Positions 1-5,233 of a stretch of 5,233 nt of DNA are shown here, in pieces. Source of the DNA: Hyphomicrobiales bacterium (GTDB lineage Bacteria > Pseudomonadota > Alphaproteobacteria > Micropepsales > Micropepsaceae); assembly GCA_017849395.1 (NCBI GenBank), contig JAFIHO010000122.1, positions 1-5,233 of the forward strand, written 5' to 3'. A program made the position numbers and the translations under genes. How positions within the stretch are numbered: the first letter of the stretch is position 1; the number at the start of each line of letters is the position of its first letter. Below the pieces are notes generated by a model, which worked only from the letters and a program-made list of their open reading frames with translations, was not told where the DNA came from and made no database searches.

Positions 1-709
1 ATTCCCGCTTCATGCTGCCCACCAGTCCTGCGCCTGACATACCCAGCCTCGGATCATAGAGCCCATCGGAGTTGCCCGGATTGCCTGGCGCGTCTGGATG
101 CCCTTCCGACAGCGAACCGCCCGCACCCGGATCGGTGAACCACACGCTGCCGTCCTTGTGCACGCACACATCATTGGGCGAGTTGAGCGCCTTGCCATCG
201 AACGCGTCCGCCAGCACCGTCATGGAGCCGTCATGCTCCCAGCGCACCAGCCTGCGGAAATAATGCTGGCAGGAAATCTGCCGCCCCTCGAAATCGAATG
301 TGTTGCCGTTGCTGTTGAAGGATGGCTTGCGGAACGGAACGATGATCTTGGCGTCCCACAGATAGCGATACTGCACATCGTCCTGCACGTCGCTGAACAC
401 GACATACTGGCCCTGTCCCGACCAGGCGGGGCCTTCCGCCCATTTATAGCCGGTGCCGATGCGGTGGATCGCCGACAGATTGACGATCAGCCGCCGGAAG
501 GCGGGATCGATCACGATAATGTCGGGATCGGGATAGACGTCCGGCTCCGCCCCCGGTGTCCATTGGCGCGGCGGATTGGTGATGACGCTGGGTGGTGTCG
601 CCAGCATCGCCTTGCCCGCCTGCTGGGCCAAAGCCCGCTGGGCAAGCGCGGGCGCGGTCGCCAATGCGCCCGCAGCCGCCACCACGGAACGGCGTGTCAC
701 CTGAGACAT
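1..709 (-). CDS. SMP-30/gluconolactonase-like beta-propeller with Tat signal, C-terminus cut by window edge
   Basis: Reading the minus strand from the ATG at 709 gives 236 codons without a stop up to the window edge, so the C-terminal part is missing. The protein starts with a Tat-like signal: TRRSVV at residues 5-10, then an Ala-rich hydrophobic stretch ending in APALAQ near residue 24. Residues 90-96 (WAEGPAW) followed by YVVFSDV (102-108) are the first-blade signature of the SMP-30/gluconolactonase family, and E92 is the expected metal-ligand glutamate. Residues 132-143 (FNSNGN region) and NSPNDV at 176-181, followed by DGSVWFTDP (186-194), are further family hallmarks. Members are six-bladed, metal-dependent propellers that commonly open sugar lactones; the exact substrate cannot be told here. 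Known members are about 300-400 residues, so roughly a third is probably absent. A weak GGGGAT ribosome site lies just upstream. The gene follows the NHL propeller gene on the same strand after 124 bases holding a REP pair, so co-transcription is possible. Confidence 0.88.
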   Translation of the reverse strand, partial: MSQVTRRSVVAAAGALATAPALAQRALAQQAGKAMLATPPSVITNPPRQWTPGAEPDVYPDPDIIVIDPAFRRLIVNLSAIHRIGTGYKWAEGPAWSGQGQYVVFSDVQDDVQYRYLWDAKIIVPFRKPSFNSNGNTFDFEGRQISCQHYFRRLVRWEHDGSMTVLADAFDGKALNSPNDVCVHKDGSVWFTDPGAGGSLSEGHPDAPGNPGNSDGLYDPRLGMSGAGLVGSMKRE

Positions 710-746
710 GTGGCAATCCCCGTATTGAACCAGATACGTTGCGCCG

Positions 747-816
747 CTCATGCTTCGACAGGTTCGGCATGAGGAGTTTGGTTGATCTCCTCACCCTGAG
801 CCCGTCGAAATGTGAG
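747..816. repeat. REP-type inverted repeat doublet (BIME-like)
   Basis: Two 27-base imperfect hairpins in opposite orientation. The first (747-773) has perfect 7-base arms, CTCATGC and GCATGAG. The second (790-816) has arms CTCAC and GTGAG. Taken together, 747-776 and 787-816 form a 30-base inverted repeat with 22 of 30 positions matching and a 10-base centre; the inner arms GAGGAG/CTCCTC are perfect. The core TTCGAC-GG-TC matches the REP-like element that recurs in sphingomonad intergenic regions. It sits between the NHL propeller stop and the SMP-30 start, where it could stabilise or attenuate a joint transcript. There is no U-tract, so it is not a classical intrinsic terminator. Confidence 0.8.
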
Positions 817-833
817 GTGCGGCTCGGTCTGTC

Positions 834-1901
834 CTAATTATGCTCGAGCCGGTGAATACGCGCGTTGATCGAGTCGGCGATATAGATCGTCTTCTGGTCG
901 GGCGTCACGACCAGATAATGCGCCTCGCCGATATCGTTGGAATTCTCCGGTGGATTGCGGCCCATCTTGCCGATCCAGCCCGTGATCTTGCCGTTGTCAT
1001 CCAGCGACATGATCATGCCGTCCATGCCGGACGACATCCAGATATTGCCCTTGGCATCGACGAACAGCCCGCTGGTCAGGTTCGGCTCCTGGATTTCGCG
1101 GATCGGATTGAGTTCGGTATCGAACACCAGAATCTTGTTGAGCTGCCGGTCCGTCACCCACAATTCGCCCTTGGGCGTGACGATCACGCTGTGAATGGTG
1201 GGATAGGTGCCATCGGCATGGGGCAGCGCGCGGCTTTTCAGGAAATTGCCGTTCTTGTCGAACTTGAACACGCGCGGGTCCGAACCTTGCGGTGTCTTGG
1301 GCATGGCGGTGCGATAGGTCGCGCAATAGGTGCATTCCGGCGGCGGCGAGGTGCCGCCATGGCCCTGCACGATGTAGAAATTGTCGTCCTTGTCCCAATA
1401 GATGTCGAGCGGCTGGTTGAACATGCCGTTCCATTTCGTATCGTCCCATGGGCCGACTTCGCCGCGCTTGCCGAACGCCTTGATCGGCTCGCCCTTGCTG
1501 TTCAGCTTCCAAACGACATTCAGGAAGCTGTCGATCACCCACATGTTACCGTATTTGTCGATGCGCAATCCGTGTGTGTTGATGGCGATGTTCGGGTTGA
1601 AGGTGCGGATGAATTTCCCGTCGGCACCATATTCGATCATCATGACGTTCGGGTTGCGGTTGAGCACGATCAGGTGCCCTTCCTTGGTCAGCGCGATGTC
1701 GGAGACATTGCCGAACTGCTCGCCATTGGGCGCGGCAGGCCGGGTCTTGAAGCTATAGGGCAGCGTCGGCGCATCCGGTGGATGCAGGCCGGGCGTGGGC
1801 ACCGGCGACACGATATGCGGATTGCCCGTGGTGTTCTGCGCCAGCGCCGAAGGCCCTGCCGCAGCCGCCAGCAAAAGCGCCAGCGCAATGGATTTTCTCA
1901 T
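834..1901 (-). CDS. Secreted NHL-repeat, PAL-like six-bladed beta-propeller protein
   Basis: 355 residues. The start at 1901 is chosen because AGGGGAG (1908-1914, read on the minus strand) lies six bases upstream and the product then begins with a standard Sec signal peptide (RK, a hydrophobic core, SALAQ at 18-22). A GTG start at 1964 would add 21 non-signal residues. NHL blades follow: residues 66-101, 110-143, 163-223, 237-268, 277-309 and 328-353, each of the form hydrophobic-D-x-x-G-N-hydrophobic-x-V-x-D. Three histidines open blades in the way PAL (peptidyl-alpha-hydroxyglycine lyase) places its zinc ligands: H110 (NTHGLRID), H237 (IHSVIV) and H328 (AHYLVV). R82 and R252 fit the PAL active-site arginines. 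The PAL tyrosine and aspartate positions look changed (GHGG near 181, Y329), so the reaction is unknown. An insertion at about 181-209 carries C190 and C193. It was probably exported to the periplasm. It is tandem with the SMP-30 gene and divergent from the esterase gene. Confidence 0.85.
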   Translation of the reverse strand: MRKSIALALLLAAAAGPSALAQNTTGNPHIVSPVPTPGLHPPDAPTLPYSFKTRPAAPNGEQFGNVSDIALTKEGHLIVLNRNPNVMMIEYGADGKFIRTFNPNIAINTHGLRIDKYGNMWVIDSFLNVVWKLNSKGEPIKAFGKRGEVGPWDDTKWNGMFNQPLDIYWDKDDNFYIVQGHGGTSPPPECTYCATYRTAMPKTPQGSDPRVFKFDKNGNFLKSRALPHADGTYPTIHSVIVTPKGELWVTDRQLNKILVFDTELNPIREIQEPNLTSGLFVDAKGNIWMSSGMDGMIMSLDDNGKITGWIGKMGRNPPENSNDIGEAHYLVVTPDQKTIYIADSINARIHRLEHN

Positions 1902-2052
1902 GATTGTCTCCCCTGCAAGACGTAGTTTGTGCGGACGATGACATGGACCAAGGCGGCCTGTCACCAGCCGGATAGGATGAAGGCGCGCCGTTCCAGGTCT
2001 TCGCCGCGCTGCAACATCGCAATGCCCTTTTATTGGGCGGGGCTGAAGCCCG

Positions 2053-2080
2053 TTGCCGGTCTGCGGCGGATCGCTAGAGT
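2053..2080 (+). promoter_or_regulatory. Possible sigma70-like promoter of the esterase gene
   Basis: TTGCCG (2053-2058) and TAGAGT (2075-2080) each match the sigma70 boxes at four of six positions, with a 16-base spacer. The predicted start near 2087 would give a leader of about 50 bases. Matches of this quality occur by chance, so this is a candidate only. Confidence 0.3.
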
Positions 2081-2091
2081 GCGGCCCGCAA

Positions 2092-2114
2092 CGCGGTCAC
2101 GGCCTGGGACCGCG
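2092..2114. repeat. Perfect 7-9-7 inverted repeat in the esterase leader
   Basis: CGCGGTC (2092-2098) and GACCGCG (2108-2114) are perfect complements around a 9-base centre. The repeat lies just downstream of the candidate promoter and 14 bases before the ribosome site of the esterase gene. It could be an operator for a dimeric regulator or a stable hairpin in the mRNA leader. Confidence 0.45.
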
Positions 2115-2127
2115 AATAATCGGCTCT

Positions 2128-2133
2128 GGGAGG
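2128..2133 (+). promoter_or_regulatory. Ribosome binding site that decides the esterase start
   Basis: GGGAGG abuts an in-frame ATG at 2134 and lies six bases before the in-frame ATG at 2140. Only the second spacing is workable, so translation should begin at 2140. Confidence 0.75.
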
Positions 2134-2139
2134 ATGAGG

Positions 2140-3171
2140 ATGAAACGGATCGCGCGCGCCGCGTCCCTTGCGGTTCTGGCGGCGGCGATGTTCGCCATGC
2201 CCGCCCCTGCGCAGAATGACAATCCGGATTCCTTCATCGGTCCCGACTATGCCGACGCCCCGGAGATGACCGAGAATCCGAACGTCCCGCATGGCGAGGT
2301 GAAGGAATTCGTCATGCGCTCCCAGGACAGCAAGATCTATCCCGGCATTGTGCGCATCGAAGGCCAGCTGGCCGATCGGCGCGACGCCTATGGCAACCGC
2401 ATCGCCGCGCCCGCCGAGCTTCTGTCGAAGCCCGCGCCGTATGAGCGGCATGTGTGGGTCTATATCCCCAAACAATATGTGCCCGGCACAGCAGCGCCCT
2501 TCATGGTGGTGCAGGACGGGCACAGCTATTGGAAACGCATGGCCACGGCGCTCGATAATCTGATCGCAGCCAAGCGCGTGCCCGCCATGATCGTCATCCT
2601 GCCCGACAGCGGCGGCAGCGATGCGCAGGGATCGCAGCGCGGGCTGGAATACGACACCATCTCCGACCGCTATTCCAACTGGGTGGAAGAGGAATTGCTG
2701 CCGCGCGTGACGAAGGAATATGGAGTGCAGTTCACCAGGGACCCGGAAGGCCGCGCCGCGATGGGCGGATCGTCCGGCGCGATCTGCGCCTGGACCATGG
2801 CCTGGTTCCACCCGGAGCGGTATCGCCGCGTGCTGAGTTACAGCGGCACCTATGTGAACCAGGCATCGCCGGTCGATCCGAAGACGCCGCGCGGTGGCTG
2901 GGAATATCACGCCACCCTCATTCCTAATACGCCGAAGAAGCCGATCAGGATGTGGATGCAGGTGGGCGAACTGGACAATCACTATGACGACCCGGAAACC
3001 ACCTGGCACAACTGGCCGATGGCCAACAACCGCATGGCGGCGGCGCTGAAGGCGAAGGGCTATGAGTATCGCTACGTCTTCTCGAAGGGCGCCAAACACG
3101 TCGATCCGAAAGCGGTCGGCCAGACACTGCCGAGCGCGCTGGAATGGCTGTGGGCGGACTATAAGCCCTGA
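2140..3171 (+). CDS. Secreted alpha/beta-hydrolase esterase (Fes/esterase D type)
   Basis: 343 residues starting MKRIARA, with a Sec signal peptide (hydrophobic residues 7-20, APAQ at 22-25). The hydrolase domain begins near residue 100 with RHVWVYIP (103-110) and FMVVQDG (121-127), the usual opening strands of the PF00756 esterase family. ILPDSGG (153-159) follows. The nucleophile elbow is GGSSG at 209-213 with S211 as catalytic serine. VGELD ends at D279, the likely acid, and GAKH at 317-320 gives H320 as the base, so the triad looks complete. Relatives include enterochelin esterase Fes, feruloyl and acetyl esterases, and S-formylglutathione hydrolase; the export signal argues against the last and favours a glycan or siderophore ester. 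The roughly 75 residues between the signal and the hydrolase domain (26-100) match nothing I recognise and may be a short accessory region. The gene is divergent from the NHL propeller gene and convergent with dodecin, with a 16-base gap and no clear terminator. Confidence 0.88.
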   Translation: MKRIARAASLAVLAAAMFAMPAPAQNDNPDSFIGPDYADAPEMTENPNVPHGEVKEFVMRSQDSKIYPGIVRIEGQLADRRDAYGNRIAAPAELLSKPAPYERHVWVYIPKQYVPGTAAPFMVVQDGHSYWKRMATALDNLIAAKRVPAMIVILPDSGGSDAQGSQRGLEYDTISDRYSNWVEEELLPRVTKEYGVQFTRDPEGRAAMGGSSGAICAWTMAWFHPERYRRVLSYSGTYVNQASPVDPKTPRGGWEYHATLIPNTPKKPIRMWMQVGELDNHYDDPETTWHNWPMANNRMAAALKAKGYEYRYVFSKGAKHVDPKAVGQTLPSALEWLWADYKP

Positions 3172-3187
3172 AGTTCAGCCCCCTCCG

Positions 3188-3388
3188 TTATTGAACGATG
3201 AAGGTGACCGCAAGAACAACGCGCCATTCGACGATCTTGTTCTTCTTGACTACGACCTTGGTGTCCTTGACCCACGCGCCTTCGATGCCGGAAATGGTTT
3301 CGGAAGCCTTGGCGATCACCTTTGCTATCGCGTCCTCGACTCCCTTGGGGGACGCGGCGATGATTTCGATCACTTTCGCAATAGCCAA
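3188..3388 (-). CDS. Dodecin family flavin-binding protein, TTG start
   Basis: 66 residues, matching the usual dodecin length of 65-75. The opening AKVIEIIAASPKGVEDAI (4-21), the central GIEGAWVKD (34-42) and the closing EWRVVLAVTF (54-63) reproduce the dodecin beta-alpha-beta-beta pattern. W39 matches the tryptophan that stacks on the flavin ring. Dodecins form cytoplasmic dodecamers that store or sequester FMN or riboflavin-type flavins. The start is taken at TTG (3386-3388), because GGGAG lies six bases upstream and the family N-terminus begins exactly there; the ATG at 3439 would add 17 unrelated residues and lies upstream of the promoter proposed here. W55 replaces the common Tyr, and A60 the common Lys, of the EYRVNLKV motif. 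No functional link with the neighbouring sugar genes is evident. Confidence 0.93.
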   Translation of the reverse strand: MAIAKVIEIIAASPKGVEDAIAKVIAKASETISGIEGAWVKDTKVVVKKNKIVEWRVVLAVTFIVQ

Positions 3389-3394
3389 CTTATT

Positions 3395-3399
3395 CTCCC
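3395..3399 (-). promoter_or_regulatory. Ribosome binding site supporting the TTG start of dodecin
   Basis: On the minus strand this reads GGGAG, followed by six bases (AATAAG) and then TTG. No ATG lies at a usable distance, so this site fixes the unusual start codon. Confidence 0.75.
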
Positions 3400-3418
3400 T
3401 GATGTGGCCACTGCTAGG

Positions 3419-3447
3419 AGTATGGACGGCGGGCCGCACCGTAGCAA
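3419..3447 (-). promoter_or_regulatory. Sigma70-like promoter of dodecin
   Basis: On the minus strand, TTGCTA (3442-3447) is followed by an exact 17-base spacer and CATACT (3419-3424). Both boxes match the consensus at four of six positions. Transcription would start near 3412 and give a leader of about 24 bases containing the ribosome site, which is a sensible geometry. Confidence 0.45.
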
Positions 3448-3503
3448 TCCGCAGGGTTTTCCGTCGCCATCGGTTTCACGCAACGGAATGCGCCGGTGAC
3501 GTG

Positions 3504-3525
3504 GCGAACAGCAGTGCTGTTTCGC
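3504..3525. repeat. Inverted repeat upstream of the isomerase-like gene
   Basis: AACAGCA (3507-3513) and TGCTGTT (3515-3521) form a perfect 7-1-7 palindrome. With a one-base bulge the symmetry extends to GCG/CGC at both ends. The spacing is typical of an operator for a dimeric regulator and too tight for a simple RNA hairpin. It lies about 130 bases before the start of the TIM-barrel gene and 57 bases upstream of the proposed dodecin promoter. Smaller symmetrical pieces follow at 3526-3533 (GCTGCAGC) and 3535-3551 (GCGCA/TGCGC). The rest of the 3389-3652 gap shows no gene and no strong plus-strand promoter. Confidence 0.45.
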
Positions 3526-3652
3526 GCTGCAGCCGCGCATATTTTTTGCGCTGCGGGATAAGGCGCCCCGGCTAAGGACTTGCGTGCCGCCCATGACGGT
3601 TCCAGAGTGAAGGAACACCGAGCCCCAGACGCCGGACAACGGGAGAAACCTT

Positions 3653-4732
3653 ATGACCATGATCCAGAACAGACGCCCCTTTTTGACCACCGCCGCGGCG
3701 GCAGGCGTGTGCGCGGCCTCGGCGGCGCTGGCGGCGCTCGATCCCGTCAACCCCGACATCAAGTTCGGCACCACCGGCTCGATCTTTGGTGTGTGGCCGA
3801 ATACGGGCCCGCAGGGCGCGATCTCGATGAAGATGTCCACCGACATGCGCAACATGCTGATGGACTGCAAGCATTATGGCCTGGAGGGCTTCGAGCCTTA
3901 TTCCGGCCAGGTGGTGCAGTATCTGGGCAACCCCGGCGCGCTGAAGAAGCTCAGCGACGAAATCGGTGTCGCCATCGCCTGCATCGGCGACCTGCCGCGC
4001 CGTCCCGGGCCTGCGCCCGCCGCTCGCGCCGGCGCGCCCGACTATCCCTGGCTGGGCGGCGAAGGTCGCGCCAAACTGATCGCGGATATGGAGGAATGCG
4101 CGCGCGATTTCCTCCAGCCGCTGGGCATCGATCACTGGAAGAACAATATGGGCGCGCGTCCGCCCGAAGGTCCCAGCGACGATCAGTTGAAGCGCCTGGC
4201 CGACGTCGCCAATGAGATTGGGCGGCGTACCCTCAAATACGGCGTGCGCCTGTCGTTGCATCCGCATATCTGGGGCCCGATGGAGCGCGAGCATGAATTC
4301 CGCCGCATCATGGAACTGACCGATCCGAAGTATGTGTTCCTCATCATGGATACGGGCCACAATGTGCTGGGCGGCATGGACACGGTGAAGATCGTGAATG
4401 AGTATTTCCCCCGCATCACCGAATTCCATCTGAAGGACACATTCCCGCAATATCGCTTCAACAAATCCACCCCGACCCAGGCCCAGCATCGCACCAAGAG
4501 CGTCTATGCCTCGGTGGGGCAGGGCAAGGGGGTGGATTTCCCCGGCGTGTTCAAGGTCATGCGGGACAAGCACTTCAAGGGCTGGGCGGTGTTCGACATC
4601 GACGCGCCGCGTCCCGGCGACGGCACCGGCAGCGTGGACGACAATATCGCCGCCAGCGTTCGCTATATGCGCGACACGCTGAAGGTGAAATTCCCGCCCG
4701 TGCCGAAAAAGGGCCTCTTCAACGAAGCCTAG
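3653..4732 (+). CDS. Tat-exported TIM-barrel protein, sugar isomerase/epimerase superfamily
   Basis: 359 residues. GGGAG (3641-3645) lies seven bases before the ATG at 3653. A Tat signal is clear: NRRPFL at 6-11, an Ala-rich core and a likely cleavage near 27-30. The rest fits the xylose-isomerase-like barrel (PF01261): IKFGTTGSIFGVW (36-48) as first strand, GLEGFEPY (76-83), VAIACIGDL (106-114), LSLHPH (200-205), LIMDTGHN (230-237), EFHLKD (257-262) and AVFDID (312-317). Expected metal ligands are near H203 or H205, D233, H259 and D315. Classical ketose 3-epimerases carry Glu at the first and last of these sites; here they are His and Asp. The HPH plus DTGH arrangement is closer to the inosose dehydratase (IolE)-like branch, so isomerisation, dehydration or elimination of an oxidised sugar are all possible. 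The product should work folded in the periplasm. It converges on the KdgT gene with overlapping stops, supporting a link to sugar-acid metabolism. Confidence 0.85.
   Translation: MTMIQNRRPFLTTAAAAGVCAASAALAALDPVNPDIKFGTTGSIFGVWPNTGPQGAISMKMSTDMRNMLMDCKHYGLEGFEPYSGQVVQYLGNPGALKKLSDEIGVAIACIGDLPRRPGPAPAARAGAPDYPWLGGEGRAKLIADMEECARDFLQPLGIDHWKNNMGARPPEGPSDDQLKRLADVANEIGRRTLKYGVRLSLHPHIWGPMEREHEFRRIMELTDPKYVFLIMDTGHNVLGGMDTVKIVNEYFPRITEFHLKDTFPQYRFNKSTPTQAQHRTKSVYASVGQGKGVDFPGVFKVMRDKHFKGWAVFDIDAPRPGDGTGSVDDNIAASVRYMRDTLKVKFPPVPKKGLFNEA
4729..4732. other. CTAG palindrome holding both stop codons
   Basis: The plus-strand gene ends with TAG at 4730-4732 and the minus-strand permease ends with TAG read from 4731-4729. 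The two convergent genes thus overlap by four bases and no space is left for a terminator between them. Confidence 0.9.
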
Positions 4733-5233
4733 TTGACTGCCGCCAGCCGCCGCGCCCACCAGGCCGTCAGTACCGGCACCGTCAGCGCGGTGACGACGAC
4801 ACTGGCCGCCACCAACACGGTGGCGGGCGCGGCCGCGGCCGCATAGACCGGGTTCGCCGCCGCGCCCAGCGCCGCCACCACCGCCGCATTGCCTGCGGTC
4901 GATGCGGCGGCAAGCCCGGCGATGCCGCGACCGCCCGTGGCGCGGTCGGCCAGGAACATCACCGTGCCCGACACCGCCACCACGAACAGGCCAAGGCCCA
5001 CGCCCAGCAGGCCCGCCTTCCACACATTGGCGAGGTTCAGCGTCGATCCCTGCGCGAAGGCGAAGAAGGGAATAAGGCTCGGCGCGGCGCGGCTCAGAAA
5101 TTCACGCATCTCCCGGTCCAGATTGCCCAGCGTGATGCCCACCAAGAGCGGCCGGATCGCGCCCGCCAGCGTCTGCCACCGAAACCCCAACAGGCCCCCC
5201 ACGCCCACCGGTGCCACGGCTGAGAACCGCCCC
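4729..5233 (-). CDS. kdgT: 2-keto-3-deoxygluconate permease, C-terminal half
   Basis: The frame runs from the window edge to TAG at 4729 and gives 167 residues, about half of the usual 310-340; the N-terminal half lies outside. A GTG at 5215-5217 is internal, since the frame stays open upstream (residues GRFSA). Family signatures are LLVGITLGNLD, SLIPFFAFAQGSTLNL with the following LGVGLGLFVV segment, and GIAGLAAASTAGNAAVVAAL, the most conserved KdgT block. The C-terminus is a long hydrophobic segment ending in VPVLTAWWARR. About five membrane segments are present. KdgT proteins are inner-membrane proton symporters that import 2-keto-3-deoxygluconate, the product of pectin and other uronate breakdown and of aldonate dehydration. 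Next to an exported lactonase-like protein and an exported isomerase-like barrel, this suggests uptake of an extracytoplasmic sugar-acid product. Substrate range is inferred from the family. Confidence 0.9.
   Translation of the reverse strand, partial: GRFSAVAPVGVGGLLGFRWQTLAGAIRPLLVGITLGNLDREMREFLSRAAPSLIPFFAFAQGSTLNLANVWKAGLLGVGLGLFVVAVSGTVMFLADRATGGRGIAGLAAASTAGNAAVVAALGAAANPVYAAAAAPATVLVAASVVVTALTVPVLTAWWARRLAAVN

Larger units (their letters stand above)
1902..2139. other. Divergent intergenic region between the propeller and esterase genes
   Basis: 238 bases separate two divergent start codons, so control sites for both genes should lie here. It holds small stem-loops at 2024-2038 (GCCC/GGGC) and 2040-2051 (GGGCT/AGCCC), a possible plus-strand promoter and a perfect inverted repeat, the last two listed separately. 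I see no convincing sigma70 promoter on the minus strand. No coding gene is supported; an 18-codon minus-strand frame at 1961-2017 has only a weak ribosome site. Confidence 0.6.

Noticed and set aside
98..772. Plus-strand open frame (224 codons) over the SMP-30 gene and REP pair
   Set aside because: The minus strand carries the family motifs EGPAW and NSPND. This frame runs through a non-coding REP repeat.
840..1925. Long plus-strand open frame (361 codons) opposite the NHL propeller gene
   Set aside because: It mirrors the true minus-strand gene in GC-rich DNA. Its product has no recognisable domain and is rich in Arg, Val and His, as antisense frames are.
1902..1964. Upstream GTG start for the NHL propeller gene
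   Set aside because: It would place 21 charged residues before a perfect signal peptide, whereas AGGGGAG is correctly spaced for the ATG at 1901.
1961..2017. An 18-codon minus-strand frame that could be a leader peptide
   Set aside because: The ribosome site is weak and the sequence has no regulatory codon run or attenuator-like hairpins after it.
2074..3099. Minus-strand open frame (341 codons) opposite the esterase gene
   Set aside because: The opposite strand encodes a clear esterase with signal peptide and triad; this frame shows only low-complexity His/Arg/Gly composition.
3168..3196. Terminator between the convergent esterase and dodecin genes
   Set aside because: Only short repeats occur (CTGAA-G-TTCAG and GTTCA/TGAAC), with no GC-rich stem and no U-tract.
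3438..3462. EcfG-like stress promoter (GGAAA, 16 bases, CGGT) for dodecin
   Set aside because: Both boxes depart from the GGAAC/CGTT consensus, and the overlapping sigma70-like pair with a 17-base spacer is a better fit.
3535..3551. Hairpin with a T-run resembling a terminator
   Set aside because: The T-run lies in the loop and not after the stem, the stem is five base pairs, and it lies upstream of both flanking genes.
3572..5023. Minus-strand open frame of 483 codons across the TIM-barrel and KdgT genes
   Set aside because: It overlaps two well-recognised genes in other frames and begins with Gly/Arg-rich sequence typical of a shadow frame.

Overview
The window reads as a piece of a GC-rich alphaproteobacterial chromosome, most likely a sphingomonad (Sphingomonadales). 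The grounds are codon use, the style of the secretion signals, and a 70-base inverted pair of CTTCGACAGG/CCTGTCGAAG repeats of the REP kind that is frequent in sphingomonad genomes. No sequence search was possible, so the taxon is an inference.

Layout from left to right. (1) Minus strand, 1-709: the N-terminal 236 residues of a Tat-exported SMP-30/gluconolactonase-like beta-propeller, cut by the window edge. (2) 747-816: a REP doublet between genes. (3) Minus strand, 834-1901: a secreted NHL-repeat propeller resembling the PAL (peptidyl-hydroxyglycine amidating lyase) fold. (4) 1902-2139: a divergent intergenic region with a possible promoter and a perfect 7-9-7 inverted repeat. (5) Plus strand, 2140-3171: a secreted alpha/beta-hydrolase of the Fes/esterase D type with an intact Ser-Asp-His set. 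(6) Minus strand, 3188-3388: dodecin, a small flavin-binding protein starting at TTG, with a good sigma70-like promoter. (7) 3389-3652: a second divergent gap with an inverted repeat. (8) Plus strand, 3653-4732: a Tat-exported TIM-barrel protein of the sugar isomerase/epimerase superfamily. (9) Minus strand, 4729-5233: the C-terminal half of a KdgT-type 2-keto-3-deoxygluconate permease. Its stop codon shares the palindrome CTAG with the stop of gene 8.

Four of the six genes encode proteins with export signals (a lactonase-like propeller, a PAL-like propeller, an esterase and a TIM-barrel isomerase or lyase). A fifth encodes an inner-membrane permease for a sugar-acid breakdown product. The simplest reading is a carbohydrate or glycoconjugate utilisation neighbourhood. 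De-esterification, lactone opening and isomerisation or elimination would occur outside the cytoplasm, and the sugar acid would then be imported. The genes alternate in strand, so this is a neighbourhood and not one operon. The substrate is not shown by the sequence. Dodecin is probably an unrelated housekeeping insertion.
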